Of a stretch of 28,332 nt of DNA, positions 6,916 through 13,663 are shown piece by piece. The position numbers and the translations under genes were made by a program. Position 1 is the first letter of the stretch; every line of letters starts with the position of its first letter. The notes below the pieces were generated by a model, which had not been told where the DNA came from, did not search any database, and worked only from the letters and a program-made list of their open reading frames with translations. This DNA comes from Candidatus Daviesbacteria bacterium RIFCSPLOWO2_02_FULL_41_8. Lineage in GTDB: Bacteria > Patescibacteriota > Microgenomatia > Daviesbacterales > UBA10151. Location: positions 1 to 28,332 of the forward strand of contig MFDZ01000058.1 of NCBI GenBank assembly GCA_001777455.1, written 5' to 3'.

Positions 6916-7434
6916 ATGTTGTCTGTTATTAAAGCGCCTGATGCAAAGCTAAGAGTTAAAACCAAGCCGGTTAAAAAGATTAACCAGACATTAAAAGATA
7001 CCTTAAAAGAAATGGTCAAATTGACCAAAACCTTTAAGGACCCGGAAGGAGTTGGTTTGGCCGCCACTCAAGTGGGACTCTCGGAAAGCTTTTTTGTAGC
7101 CAAAAACGGGGAGGAATTTATGCCGGTAATTAACCCTAAAATTATCTCCATGGGAAAACGGACCAAGCTGTATTTTGAAGGTTGCTTGTCTGTGCCGAAT
7201 ATGTGGGGTGAGGTGAGAAGATCTACTAGTATTAAAGTGAGTTACCAGGATAATACGGGAAAAACCGTCACCATACCCTTAAAGGGGGTTTTAGCCTGGA
7301 TATTCCAACACGAAGTTGATCACCTAAATGGGGTTTTATTTTCTGACCGGGTGCTGGAACAAAAAGGCAAATTCTATAAATTCACCGGCAAAGATAAGGT
7401 GGGTACAGATGTGTACCAGGAAGTGACCCTTTAG
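6916..7434 (+). CDS. def: Peptide deformylase
   Basis: 172 residues, normal length. It removes the formyl group from the N-terminal methionine of new proteins, at the ribosome exit. All three family motifs are visible: motif 1 GVGLAATQVG (45-54; the more usual form is GVGLAAPQVG), motif 2 EGCLSVP with metal ligand C90, and motif 3 QHEVDHLNG with ligands H132 and H136 and catalytic E133. The next gene is fmt, which adds the same formyl group, so the pair forms a formylation-deformylation operon. Expression is predicted from a leaderless mRNA, with the -10 ending 6 nt before the ATG. A REP-like element lies between def and fmt. Confidence 0.96.
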   Translation: MLSVIKAPDAKLRVKTKPVKKINQTLKDTLKEMVKLTKTFKDPEGVGLAATQVGLSESFFVAKNGEEFMPVINPKIISMGKRTKLYFEGCLSVPNMWGEVRRSTSIKVSYQDNTGKTVTIPLKGVLAWIFQHEVDHLNGVLFSDRVLEQKGKFYKFTGKDKVGTDVYQEVTL

Positions 7435-7435
7435 G

Positions 7436-7502
7436 GTCATCCTGAACTTGCTTCAGGATCCATACAATAATTATATAGATTCCGGATCAAGTCCGGAATG
7501 AC
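7436..7502 (+). repeat. REP-like element between def and fmt (family A)
   Basis: Starts GTCATCC and ends CCGGAATGAC. Its inner hairpins are CCTGAACTTGCTTCAGG and TTCCGGATCAAGTCCGGAA, joined by an AT-rich linker with TATATAGA as in the copies at 3770 and 25840. Confidence 0.85.
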
Positions 7503-7511
7503 AGAACCATT

Positions 7512-8315
7512 ATGATTAAAATAGCTTTTCTAGGCACTCCGAATTTTGTTCAACCCATCAAGGATACACTGGCCAAACGCTTTACTCTGGTTGACTCTTT
7601 AAATGAAGCCGATTTGGCAGTTGTGGCGGCTTTTGGGAAAATACTTACCAAAGAAGAACTTAATACTCCTAAATTCGGCGCTGTTAATGTTCACCCTTCT
7701 CTTCTGTCCAAATACCGGGGACCTTCTCCTATCCAATCAGCTATTCTAAACGGCGATAAGATTTCCGGAATAAGCATAATTAAGATGGATGAGGAAATGG
7801 ATCATGGGCCCATATTATATCAAGAAAGTTTAGAGCTTTCTGATAGGGATACTTTCGACACTTTGAGTAAAAAAATGTTCCTCCAAGCGGCGGCAGTTTT
7901 ACCAAAAATTATTGAAAAATTTTTAGCCGGAAAGATTCAACCAAAAGAACAAAATCATATCAATGCCACTTTTTGCAAACTGCTGACCAAAGAAAGCGGC
8001 TACTTTGACCTGCCTGCCGGCAGGCAGGTATCAACTGATTTTCTGCGCACTTTAGATAAAAGGATCCGAGCCTATTATCCCTGGCCAAGTGCCTGGACTA
8101 AATGGAATGGAAAAATTGTAAAGTTTCTCCCTTTCCGTCATCCTGATCCGCCAGTTGGCGGAGAAGGATCTCTGGATTTATTCCAGAACAAGTCTGGGGA
8201 TTCTTCGCTAGTCACTCAGAATGACAGATTTCTACTTCAAATGGAAGGCAAAAAAGCTATTTCCTTAAAAGACTTCCTAAACGGCTACCCCGATTTTCCC
8301 ATTAAAAACCTGTAA
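7512..8315 (+). CDS. fmt: Methionyl-tRNA formyltransferase, short form with in-frame insertions
   Basis: 267 residues against about 310 in most bacteria. It transfers a formyl group from 10-formyl-THF to Met-tRNAfMet. The catalytic triad is present: N59 and H61 in NVHPSLLSKYRGPSPIQ, and D97 in MDEEMDHGP. The N-terminal Rossmann part is shortened: after GTPNF and KRFTLVDSL the chain jumps straight to ADLAVVAAFGKIL, so some 40 residues are missing, including the region of the loop that contacts initiator tRNA in E. coli. The C-terminal domain carries two insertions of repeat DNA in frame: DLPAGRQV (residues 166-173) from a 22-bp palindrome, and about residues 209-239 from a REP-like element. 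It follows def after a REP-like spacer. Confidence 0.88.
   Translation: MIKIAFLGTPNFVQPIKDTLAKRFTLVDSLNEADLAVVAAFGKILTKEELNTPKFGAVNVHPSLLSKYRGPSPIQSAILNGDKISGISIIKMDEEMDHGPILYQESLELSDRDTFDTLSKKMFLQAAAVLPKIIEKFLAGKIQPKEQNHINATFCKLLTKESGYFDLPAGRQVSTDFLRTLDKRIRAYYPWPSAWTKWNGKIVKFLPFRHPDPPVGGEGSLDLFQNKSGDSSLVTQNDRFLLQMEGKKAISLKDFLNGYPDFPIKNL
8008..8029 (+). repeat. 22-bp perfect palindrome inserted in fmt
   Basis: ACCTGCCTGCC followed by its exact reverse complement. In frame it encodes the added residues LPAGRQV in the C-terminal domain. Confidence 0.85.
8137..8225 (+). repeat. REP-like element inserted in frame in fmt (family A)
   Basis: Begins GTCATCCTGATCC and ends CTCAGAATGAC. It contains inner inverted pairs such as CCGCCAGTTGGCGG, and encodes residues 209-239 (PDPPVGGEGSLDLF...SSLVTQND) without breaking the frame. 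Confidence 0.8.
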
Positions 8316-8363
8316 CTACACTGGGACATACATTGATACGATCGTGCACATGCGCGGGGTAAG

Positions 8364-8615
8364 TCAGGCTGAAGCAGAAACAACCGGGGCAGATAGGGAT
8401 TCAGTTTTGTATTGAACCGGTAAACTTTTTTTAAGCGTCCTTAAGCATTTGGTGCAATATTTTTTACCTTTAAACATATGTAAATTCGGTCTTTGATATC
8501 TTTTGGAAATCGGGGCGCGCAGGGCCCAGTTTCCACCGGCTCCGGAAGAACCCTTTTTGTGCCTGGAGAAATTAACAGTATTCTTACTTTTCCCGCAACT
8601 GATACACGCTAACAT
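8364..8615 (-). CDS. rpmB: Ribosomal protein bL28, zinc-binding form
   Basis: 83 residues. The pattern ACISCGKSKNTVNFSRHKKG, then KRYQRPNLHMFKGKKYCTKC LRTLKKSL, matches bL28 of the large ribosomal subunit. C4/C7 and C54/C57 form a zinc-ribbon, as in C+ versions of the protein. The usual RxFxPNLQ segment appears as KRYQRPNLH. The ATG at 8615 follows a TATAGT -10 after 7 nt, so the message is probably leaderless. The C-terminal tail (TESLSAPVVSASA) is extra and polar. Confidence 0.85.
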   Translation of the reverse strand: MLACISCGKSKNTVNFSRHKKGSSGAGGNWALRAPISKRYQRPNLHMFKGKKYCTKCLRTLKKSLPVQYKTESLSAPVVSASA

Positions 8616-8622
8616 GTGGTAA

Positions 8623-8651
8623 ACTATATCATAGTAATTTCCAATTTACAA
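8623..8651 (-). promoter_or_regulatory. Promoter of rpmB
   Basis: TTGTAA (8651-8646), 17-nt spacer, TATAGT (8628-8623) on the minus strand; the ATG at 8615 is 7 nt further. The -35 lies inside the family-B filler repeat. Confidence 0.5.
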
Positions 8652-8738
8652 TTTTCAGTTTTCAATGAATTTCTAATGTTACAATTATCAATGTAAACTC
8701 ACTGGAAACTTGGAACTGACAACTAAAAACTAAATTTA
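8636..8738 (+). repeat. AT-rich filler repeat (family B)
   Basis: Units like CAATTTACAATTTTCAGTTTTC, then CAATGAATTTCTAATGTTACAA, then GGAACTGACAACTAAAAACTAA. Same order and sense as 5958-6083 but without the GC-rich centre. Confidence 0.75.
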
Positions 8739-8739
8739 T

Positions 8740-9378
8740 ATGGATCCAATCTTTTTTGCCGGTTCAATACTGATACTGCTTTTTTCCGTCATCCTGCATG
8801 AAGTCATGCACGGAGTTGTGGCTTTAAAATTCGGGGATCATACGGCCGAGCGCGCCGGACGCTTAACTTTAAATCCCATTCCCCACATTGACCTTTTCGG
8901 GACAATTCTTTTACCGGCGCTCCTTATTTTCACCGGTTCCCCGATTCTTTTCGGCTGGGCTAAGCCGGTACCGGTTAACCCTTTGAATTTTTCCCATTTA
9001 CGCAAGGGCGAACTGATGGTTTCAGCCGCCGGAATTTTGGCCAATTTTAGCCTGGCTATTGCCGCAGCTTTAATCTACCATTTACTGAATGCCATGCCGC
9101 AAACATTTCCGGCGATTGTCGGATCACTCCTGCGTTTTACAGTTTTAATTAACCTGGTTTTGGGAGTTTTTAACCTATTTCCCATTCCGCCATTGGACGG
9201 GTCAAAAATACTACTGTCGCAACTGCCGTATAACCTGGCCAGATCATATTCCCGGATTGAACCTTATGGATTTTTGATTCTTTTAGTCCTACTGATGGTA
9301 CCCATCGGCGGAACTTCGCTTCTGCAGGGAATTCTGGGCTTCTTTGTGGGACTGCTTTCCGGCCTGTTGGGGTTTTAA
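8740..9378 (+). CDS. Site-2 protease-like M50 family metallopeptidase
   Basis: 212 residues, an intramembrane zinc protease. Motif HEVMH (H20, E21, H24) lies in the first membrane helix, and the third ligand D153 is in FNLFPIPPLDG, as expected. About five hydrophobic segments are visible; the GWAKPVPVNP loop is a family hallmark. There is no PDZ domain, so it is of the compact type found widely in bacteria, whose substrates are not known. Its stop codon overlaps that of the convergent MFS gene by 4 nt (9375-9378). A family-B repeat precedes it. Confidence 0.92.
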   Translation: MDPIFFAGSILILLFSVILHEVMHGVVALKFGDHTAERAGRLTLNPIPHIDLFGTILLPALLIFTGSPILFGWAKPVPVNPLNFSHLRKGELMVSAAGILANFSLAIAAALIYHLLNAMPQTFPAIVGSLLRFTVLINLVLGVFNLFPIPPLDGSKILLSQLPYNLARSYSRIEPYGFLILLVLLMVPIGGTSLLQGILGFFVGLLSGLLGF

Positions 9379-10553
9379 TTCCTGAAAAACCCTTTAATTT
9401 GCACCACAAAAACTAAAGTTAGTAAAATCAAGACTGCAGAGATTGTGAAGGGTGAATGAAAACCAAAGGTGGAAAAGAGCCAACCTCCCAGAAGCGGGCC
9501 AAACACCCTGCCAAGACTTTCAAATGAGGAAAAAATTCCCATAGTGATACCCTGCCCTTCTTTCGTCTGCTTTGACACAAGTGTAACCAGCGTTGGCCTG
9601 GTCATAGAAGACCCCAGGGTCATCAACACCATAAAGAGAAGTAACAATATGTGGCTATTGGCAAAGGGCACCAAAAACAATCCAATGGCCATAATAGTCA
9701 GCCCCAAAACAACCGCCCGGTGTTCACCAAAAAAATGAGTAATTTTATACAGCAGGACGGATTGCATAATAACTGCCAAAACCCCCTGAACCGAGAAGAA
9801 ATAACCGATTGTCGCAACGGATAAATTTAGGTTTTCCATACCAAAAAGCGGTACTGCCACTTCGTTGTTAGTCAGGGCAAAAGACCAAAGAAACGCCAGA
9901 ATAAAAAACGACCCCATCTCCCCTTTTAAGGCATTAAACATGCGCTTTAAGTTAAAAAGCCCTTCTCTGATATTTAATTTCTCAGTTTTTTTACTCAAAG
10001 ATTCAGGCAGGAAAAGAAAGACTGAAATAAAATTAACTAAAGCCAGGGCGGCGGCCAAAAAAAATGGAAATGACAAGTGTACTGCAGATAAAACCCCACC
10101 AATCCCCGGGCCGAAGATAAAACCGGCCGAAAAAGATGCTCCGAGCAGACCCATACCTTTAATCCGCTGATCTTTGCTGGTCACATCTGCTACATAAGCT
10201 GAGGCGGAAGAGATGGCGGCGGCAGAAAAAATGCCCTGCAGAATCCGGGCAATAAACAGCCCAAATAAGCTATCTGACAAACCGAAAAAGAGAAATGAAA
10301 GACCCAATCCCAAAAGGGAAATTATAATAATCGGTTTTCTGCCATACCGATCGGAAAGCCTGCCCCAAATCGGAGACAGTAAAAACTGGGCAATGGCGTA
10401 GCTGGCCGCCAAAAGGCCCACTGTCCACTCCGAGGCATTAAATTGCCTGGCATAATAGGGCAAGAGAGGGAAAATCATCCCGAAGCCGACAATGGTGATA
10501 AAAACCGTGAGGTATAAAAAGAATAACGGTGGTTGTTTGCGGATTTTTTCCAT
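9375..10553 (-). CDS. MFS transporter (drug-efflux/TetA-like)
   Basis: 392 residues with twelve hydrophobic segments. The loop 2-3 motif GRLSDRYGRKPIIII is the classic MFS signature, as is LGPGIGG-like FIFGPGIGGVLSA in helix 5, typical of drug/H+ antiporters of the TetA type. The C-half has a long loop (GEHRAVVLG). Export of a small hydrophobic compound is inferred; the substrate cannot be seen. A TTGATC -35 (10589-10584), 18-nt spacer and TATACT -10 (10565-10560) end 6 nt before the ATG, predicting a leaderless mRNA. Confidence 0.9.
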   Translation of the reverse strand: MEKIRKQPPLFFLYLTVFITIVGFGMIFPLLPYYARQFNASEWTVGLLAASYAIAQFLLSPIWGRLSDRYGRKPIIIISLLGLGLSFLFFGLSDSLFGLFIARILQGIFSAAAISSASAYVADVTSKDQRIKGMGLLGASFSAGFIFGPGIGGVLSAVHLSFPFFLAAALALVNFISVFLFLPESLSKKTEKLNIREGLFNLKRMFNALKGEMGSFFILAFLWSFALTNNEVAVPLFGMENLNLSVATIGYFFSVQGVLAVIMQSVLLYKITHFFGEHRAVVLGLTIMAIGLFLVPFANSHILLLLFMVLMTLGSSMTRPTLVTLVSKQTKEGQGITMGIFSSFESLGRVFGPLLGGWLFSTFGFHSPFTISAVLILLTLVFVVQIKGFFRN

Positions 10554-10559
10554 CCGATC

Positions 10560-10589
10560 AGTATAGTATGACCCGGTCTAGTTGATCAA
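10560..10589 (-). promoter_or_regulatory. Promoter of the MFS gene
   Basis: TTGATC, 18-nt spacer and TATACT on the minus strand, with the ATG at 10553 following after 6 nt. Confidence 0.6.
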
Positions 10590-10599
10590 GGATGGCTTT

Positions 10600-11163
10600 T
10601 TAGTTACGTTCTTTTTGATTTTCATCCTTACCATGATTTGCAACTTCAATTGCCTCTTTTAGTTCATCTTTCCCGGATTTACTTTCTTCCAATAAATTAT
10701 TAAATTTACCGCTGTGGCTTTCCAATTGCTCTTTGAAACTTTCATCTTCTTTGCCTGAACTATCTAGTTCCTGTTTAACTTCTAAAACTTGTTTTTTATA
10801 ATCATCAACAGCCTGTTTTAACCCTATTGAATCCTGCTTTTTTTCTACCAGGCCGACAATCTCATCCGCCCGGTGTTCAAGTTGCGGCGTTTTATCACCG
10901 GTAATTGCTGAAACTGCTTGTTCCGAGGTCCTCTTTAGCGGATACAAAATTTCCCCGGGCAGTGCTGCCTGGGCCAGATTGACACTTATGCCTCCTCCGA
11001 TCATCACTACAGCAAATAAAACCACCGTGAGCGAACGTATCTGCCTAAAACGCTCCTCCCCGGTAATCCTCTTCTCCAGGTTAGACCAGCCCTGATCCAT
11101 AAAATCCCGGGATACCGGTGTGTCTTGGAAATCATTTTTTAAATTATCTAATAATTTATTCAT
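10600..11163 (-). CDS. DUF5667-like membrane protein, probable anti-sigma factor
   Basis: 187 residues: a cytoplasmic N-terminal part (1-40), one membrane helix (about 43-65), then an exported helical domain. The pattern ALPGEILYPLKRTSEQA after the helix is the DUF5667 signature. The rest is coiled-coil-like, rich in Lys, Glu, Gln. It is co-transcribed with the ECF sigma gene and starts 8 nt inside that gene's 3' end, with a strong AAAGGAG Shine-Dalgarno. Sequence position and topology are those of an anti-sigma factor that senses signals outside the membrane; this role is inferred. Confidence 0.8.
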   Translation of the reverse strand: MNKLLDNLKNDFQDTPVSRDFMDQGWSNLEKRITGEERFRQIRSLTVVLFAVVMIGGGISVNLAQAALPGEILYPLKRTSEQAVSAITGDKTPQLEHRADEIVGLVEKKQDSIGLKQAVDDYKKQVLEVKQELDSSGKEDESFKEQLESHSGKFNNLLEESKSGKDELKEAIEVANHGKDENQKERN

Positions 11164-11701
11164 ATTTTGCTCCTTTCAAAATTTTTTTAAGTTTCTCTAA
11201 AGCGCGATACAAAGCCACTCTTATTGCCCCATCTTTTTTATCCATAATTTTGGCAATTTCCCGGGTAGGCAGCTCCTCAAAAAAACGCAGCATCACAATC
11301 TGCCGATCCGGACCATCCAACTTTGCCAAAGCGTATTGTACCTGCTCTTGCCGTTCTTTCCTGATCATCTGATCTTCAATATCCTCACCGGAGGCAATAG
11401 CCTCTGCAATTTCCGGATCAAGGCGGAATTCTTTTTTCCGACGCGAGTAATCAATTACTAAATTGTGAGCGACGGTAAAAAGATACGATGTAAAAGTGCC
11501 TTTTTCTTCCTGATACTTTGATAAGGATTTCCAGACCTTAAAAAAGGTATCCTGAGTTAAATCCTCTGCCAGCTTTATATCGTATACCATATAATAAATA
11601 AACCTATATATTTTCTTTAAATTTAAAGTATATAGTTTTCCGTACGCCTCCTTACTCCCTTTCCTAGCCTGATGCACCAAATCCGAAACTTCCTGATCCA
11701 T
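11156..11701 (-). CDS. ECF RNA polymerase sigma factor
   Basis: 181 residues from the ATG at 11701; an upstream ATG at 11767 would pass through the candidate promoter and is rejected. Region 2 is clear (LAEDLTQDTFFKVWKSLSKY and FTSYLFTVAHNLVIDYSRRK), as is the region 4 HTH (LPTREIAKIMDKKDGAIRVA, then LYRALEKLKK). It has no sigma-1 or sigma-3 regions, as usual for ECF factors. It directs RNA polymerase to a small regulon. The next gene encodes its likely anti-sigma. The promoter region carries TGTTAC and CGTA on the minus strand 17 nt apart, which fits autoregulation, though a TAAAAT just before the ATG could also serve as a -10. Confidence 0.92.
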   Translation of the reverse strand: MDQEVSDLVHQARKGSKEAYGKLYTLNLKKIYRFIYYMVYDIKLAEDLTQDTFFKVWKSLSKYQEEKGTFTSYLFTVAHNLVIDYSRRKKEFRLDPEIAEAIASGEDIEDQMIRKERQEQVQYALAKLDGPDRQIVMLRFFEELPTREIAKIMDKKDGAIRVALYRALEKLKKILKGAKYE

Positions 11702-11731
11702 GCCTGCTATTTTACTACATCCATATGTATA

Positions 11732-11758
11732 TACGCAGACCTTAAGCATTTTGTAACA
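11732..11758 (-). promoter_or_regulatory. Candidate ECF-type promoter of the sigma gene
   Basis: TGTTAC (11758-11753), 17-nt spacer, CGTA (11735-11732). The form resembles promoters of SigW-like factors (TGAAAC and CGTA). The TGTTAC overlaps the TGTAAC of the divergent promoter. Confidence 0.4.
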
Positions 11759-11777
11759 TTTTGGCACTACATCCGTT
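11752..11777 (+). promoter_or_regulatory. Candidate ECF-type promoter of the DUF5666-like gene
   Basis: TGTAAC (11752-11757), 16-nt spacer, CGTT (11774-11777). This matches the layout of ECF promoters of the SigW type and is divergent from the sigma operon. The leader to the ATG at 11819 is about 35 nt. Confidence 0.45.
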
Positions 11778-11818
11778 TATACCTATAGAAACAGAAAACG
11801 GAAGGGGGTGAGAAAAGA

Positions 11819-12193
11819 ATGAAACATTTAATTGCAATATCAGCTTTATCATTACTTCTATTCATAGCAACACCTGTGCTCATAACGGCACACGGGGGGG
11901 ATGAAGATGGGACTAGAGTAGAAATTAGAAACGAGGCTGAGGAAGTCGAAGACGAAGCAGTAGAAGAAGCAGATGAAGCGGTTACTGCCGGTACTGCTAG
12001 CTTTGAAATCAGAGGTGAAGTCACTGCTATGTCCGGTAATACTTTTACAGTAGCCGGAATCTCTGTCACCAGCGACCCGACTATGGTTTCTGAGTTTGAG
12101 CAAGAAGGAACCTTAGCTGTGGGCAGTATGGTCAAGGTTGAAGGGATCATCAGCAGTGGGACGTTCCTGGCAGAAGAGATTAAGGTGGAGTAA
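11819..12193 (+). CDS. Secreted DUF5666-like protein
   Basis: 124 residues. Residues 1-24 are a signal peptide (HLIAISALSLLLFIATPVLI, ending at TAHG). An acidic linker follows (EEVEDEAVEEADEAV), then a small beta domain from about residue 61 (FEIRGEVTAMSGNTFTVAGI, VGSMVKVEGIISSGTFLAEE) typical of DUF5666, an OB-like fold. Function is unknown. The gene has the strongest Shine-Dalgarno in the window (GGAAGGGGGTGA, 8 nt before the ATG) and diverges from the sigma operon with a candidate ECF promoter between, so it is a likely target of that sigma. Confidence 0.82.
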   Translation: MKHLIAISALSLLLFIATPVLITAHGGDEDGTRVEIRNEAEEVEDEAVEEADEAVTAGTASFEIRGEVTAMSGNTFTVAGISVTSDPTMVSEFEQEGTLAVGSMVKVEGIISSGTFLAEEIKVE

Positions 12194-12210
12194 AAATCTT
12201 CTTAAATTTC

Positions 12211-12243
12211 TTACGCACACAGGGCATAGCCTTGTGTGCGTAA
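12211..12243 (+). repeat. Long hairpin downstream of the DUF5666-like gene
   Basis: TTACGCACACAGG, loop GCATAG, CCTTGTGTGCGTAA, with one bulged base. It lies 17 nt after the stop and lacks a T-run, so it may be an mRNA 3' end or a processing site rather than an intrinsic terminator. Confidence 0.6.
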
Positions 12244-12256
12244 ACATAACTTGCAG

Positions 12257-12286
12257 TTGACAAGGACCCCTTTTTAGTACTAGTAT
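12257..12286 (+). promoter_or_regulatory. Promoter of the non-coding stretch before tRNA-Thr
   Basis: TTGACA (12257-12262), 18-nt spacer and TAGTAT (12281-12286). No open frame of note follows. Confidence 0.5.
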
Positions 12287-12292
12287 TAAATT

Positions 12293-12540
12293 ATCCTAAA
12301 GGACATTAAAGTAGATGGCCTGAAGGACAAACCCCGTACCGTAATGGTACAGGGCTGCCCTGCTTAGCACGTTTAAAGCCAAAATATTTTTCTTCACTGT
12401 TTTGTTTACTTTAGGGAGTCCGCAGTTGACGTACCAGAACGATACATCACAGGACACCCACCTCAAATTTCTGAGGAGAAAATTTGGCTAACGACTTAAG
12501 TAGGGAGGAATTATTTATTTTCTGACCTGATTGATAACTC
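12293..12540 (+). ncRNA. Candidate structured non-coding RNA (family not recognised)
   Basis: The stretch 12194-12638 (445 nt) carries no protein gene that I trust. Downstream of a good promoter, the sequence holds hairpins: CCCCGTACC-GTAAT-GGTACAGGG (with one mismatch), CAGGG-CTG-CCCTG, and CCTCA-AATTTC-TGAGG, with alternative pairing CAAATTT/AAATTTG. A long-range pairing CCTAAAG (12295-12301) with CTTTAGG competes with TAAAGTA/TACTTTA. GTACC also recurs at about 12430. It is not tmRNA, RNase P, SRP or 6S by any motif I can see. The boundaries are estimates; the end is put at the drop in structure. Confidence 0.35.
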
Positions 12541-12638
12541 TAAAAGTTCATTTGAATGGATTAGAAAGTCCGTTTGCTTCTGTTATTTAAATTTCCACTA
12601 ACTTTTTAGATCCAAACTTGGTAAAATATAGCTTGTGT

Positions 12639-12712
12639 GCCGATGTAGCTTAAATGGATAAAGCAATGCTTTTGTAAAGCAAAGACTACCGAATCATACT
12701 CGGTCATCGGCT
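12639..12712 (+). tRNA. tRNA-Thr (anticodon UGU)
   Basis: 74 nt, cloverleaf: acceptor GCCGATG/CATCGGC with discriminator T, D-arm GCTTAAATGGATAAAGC, anticodon stem TGCTT/AAGCA with loop TTGTAAA (anticodon TGT), T-stem ACCGA/TCGGT. The T-loop is ATCATAC in place of the usual TTCRANN. No CCA is encoded. A TAAAAT -10 (12622-12627) lies 11 nt upstream, and a T-run follows directly. Its promoter resembles that of the tRNA-Thr remnant at 13497. Confidence 0.93.
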
Positions 12713-12736
12713 CCTTTTTGTAACCCAACTGACTTC

Positions 12737-12765
12737 TTGACTTTCGGGATTACTTCGGATATTGT
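12737..12765 (+). promoter_or_regulatory. Promoter of the HNH endonuclease gene
   Basis: TTGACT (12737-12742), 17-nt spacer, TATTGT (12760-12765). The ATG at 12772 follows after 6 nt, so the message should be leaderless. Confidence 0.65.
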
Positions 12766-12771
12766 ATTTAT

Positions 12772-13416
12772 ATGCCTGCCAGTTTTTATAATGATTCTGC
12801 TTATAAATTAAGGCAATCCGAGATCACGAAAAAAGCGTGGCGGAACGGAATCTATGACTCCCTCAGAAAACCACTCGAACATCGTAAGTGCTGTAATCCT
12901 GCATGCAATAAGGGTTTTAAGGCAAAACCTCATAACGAAAAAGTATATTGTAGTTCAAGTTGTTCTGCTATTGTTAATAACTCTAAACGGCCAAAACAAT
13001 TTTATTTCTGCGAAGGGTGTAACAAACAAATATACGGATCTAATCGTAAATATTGTTCTGTTAAATGCCAATGTGATTACTATTACAGGCACTATATAAC
13101 CAGATGGAAACAAGGCCTAGAAAACGGAAATAGAGGTATAACTACTAAAACGCTCTTCGGTCATATCAGACGGTACCTTTTAAAAAAATATGGAGAAAAG
13201 TGTTCCAATTGTGGATGGAACCAAAGACATCCGGTAACAGCAAAAGTCCCGTTAGAGGTAGATCATATTGACGGGAATTCAGAAAATAACAAAGAAGGCA
13301 ACTTACGACTAATCTGTCCCAACTGTCATTCCCTAACTCCCTGTTTTAGAAATTTGAATAAGGGCAACGGTAGAAGCTGGAGAATTAAGTATCTAAAGAG
13401 ATTGGAAACTCACTAA
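12772..13416 (+). CDS. HNH endonuclease with N-terminal zinc fingers
   Basis: 214 residues. The C-terminal domain (about 140-195) is an HNH nuclease: CSNCGW, then LEVDHIDGNSENNKEGNLRL with the metal-binding His and Asn, then CPNCHSL; two CXXC pairs hold zinc. The N-terminal part (about 38-105) has two further zinc-ribbon-like units (CCNPACNKGF...YCSSSC and FCEGCNKQIY...YCSVKC), possibly for DNA recognition. It lies between two tRNA-Thr genes, one with a broken copy next to it. The genomic setting and architecture suggest a free-standing homing endonuclease; this is inferred. There is no RuvC domain, so it is not an IscB-type protein. Confidence 0.85.
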   Translation: MPASFYNDSAYKLRQSEITKKAWRNGIYDSLRKPLEHRKCCNPACNKGFKAKPHNEKVYCSSSCSAIVNNSKRPKQFYFCEGCNKQIYGSNRKYCSVKCQCDYYYRHYITRWKQGLENGNRGITTKTLFGHIRRYLLKKYGEKCSNCGWNQRHPVTAKVPLEVDHIDGNSENNKEGNLRLICPNCHSLTPCFRNLNKGNGRSWRIKYLKRLETH

Positions 13417-13456
13417 TCATTAAAATAGCAGATCAGGAACAGATTAAGAAAAAGGG

Positions 13457-13486
13457 TGCTAAAATCCACGAAATCTGTGCTAAAAT
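13457..13486 (+). promoter_or_regulatory. Duplicated extended -10 elements before the tRNA-Thr remnant
   Basis: GTGCTAAAAT occurs twice, with TGCTAAAAT at 13457-13465 and again at 13478-13486. Either copy could serve as an extended -10; the second lies 10 nt before the remnant at 13497 and resembles the region before tRNA-Thr(UGU). It is the only evident promoter for the intact tRNA-Thr at 13664. Confidence 0.5.
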
Positions 13487-13496
13487 ATTGTCTTGT

Positions 13497-13660
13497 GCCG
13501 ACTTGGCCCGCTGGCAGTCGCCCTAGGCGACAGCTAATTGCGGGCAGGCTCAGTGGGTTAAAGTCGTAAACCGACTTTAACGGGATAACTACAACCAAAT
13601 CCGCGATAGCGGATAACTTGAAATAGTTGTTATCCCAGGAAGAGCACGTTCTTAATGGTA
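13497..13660 (+). pseudogene. Fragmented tRNA-Thr 5' half invaded by hairpin elements
   Basis: Compared with the intact tRNA-Thr(GGU) just downstream, the pieces GCCGAC.TGGC (13497-13507), CTCAGTGG (13549-13556) and AGAGCACGTTCTT (13641-13653) are in the same order, separated by inserts. Insert one (about 13508-13548) is a hairpin with outer stem CCCGC/GCGGG and inner stem TCGCC/GGCGA. Insert two (about 13557-13640) holds GTTAAAGTCG-TAAAC-CGACTTTAAC (perfect 10-bp stem), ATCCGC-GATA-GCGGAT (perfect), and GGGATAAC paired with GTTATCCC. No 3' half (anticodon, T-arm) is present, so it cannot make tRNA. Confidence 0.7.
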
Positions 13661-13663
13661 AAT

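Noticed and set aside
11702..11767. Upstream ATG extending the sigma factor by 22 residues
   Set aside because: The extension has no sigma-like sequence and covers the candidate promoter.
12211..12243. Long hairpin as a rho-independent terminator
   Set aside because: No T-run follows, so only a hairpin is recorded.
12290..12500. Open frame on the minus strand of the non-coding stretch (about 55 codons)
   Set aside because: No start with a ribosome site or promoter, and no family resemblance; the plus-strand promoter and hairpins explain the region better.
12194..12638. HEARO/omega RNA linked to the HNH gene
   Set aside because: The HNH protein is small and has no RuvC domain, and the RNA shows no features of that family.
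12194..12638. tmRNA, RNase P, SRP or 6S RNA
   Set aside because: None of the conserved core motifs (for example GAGGAAAGTCC or a tRNA-like end) is present.
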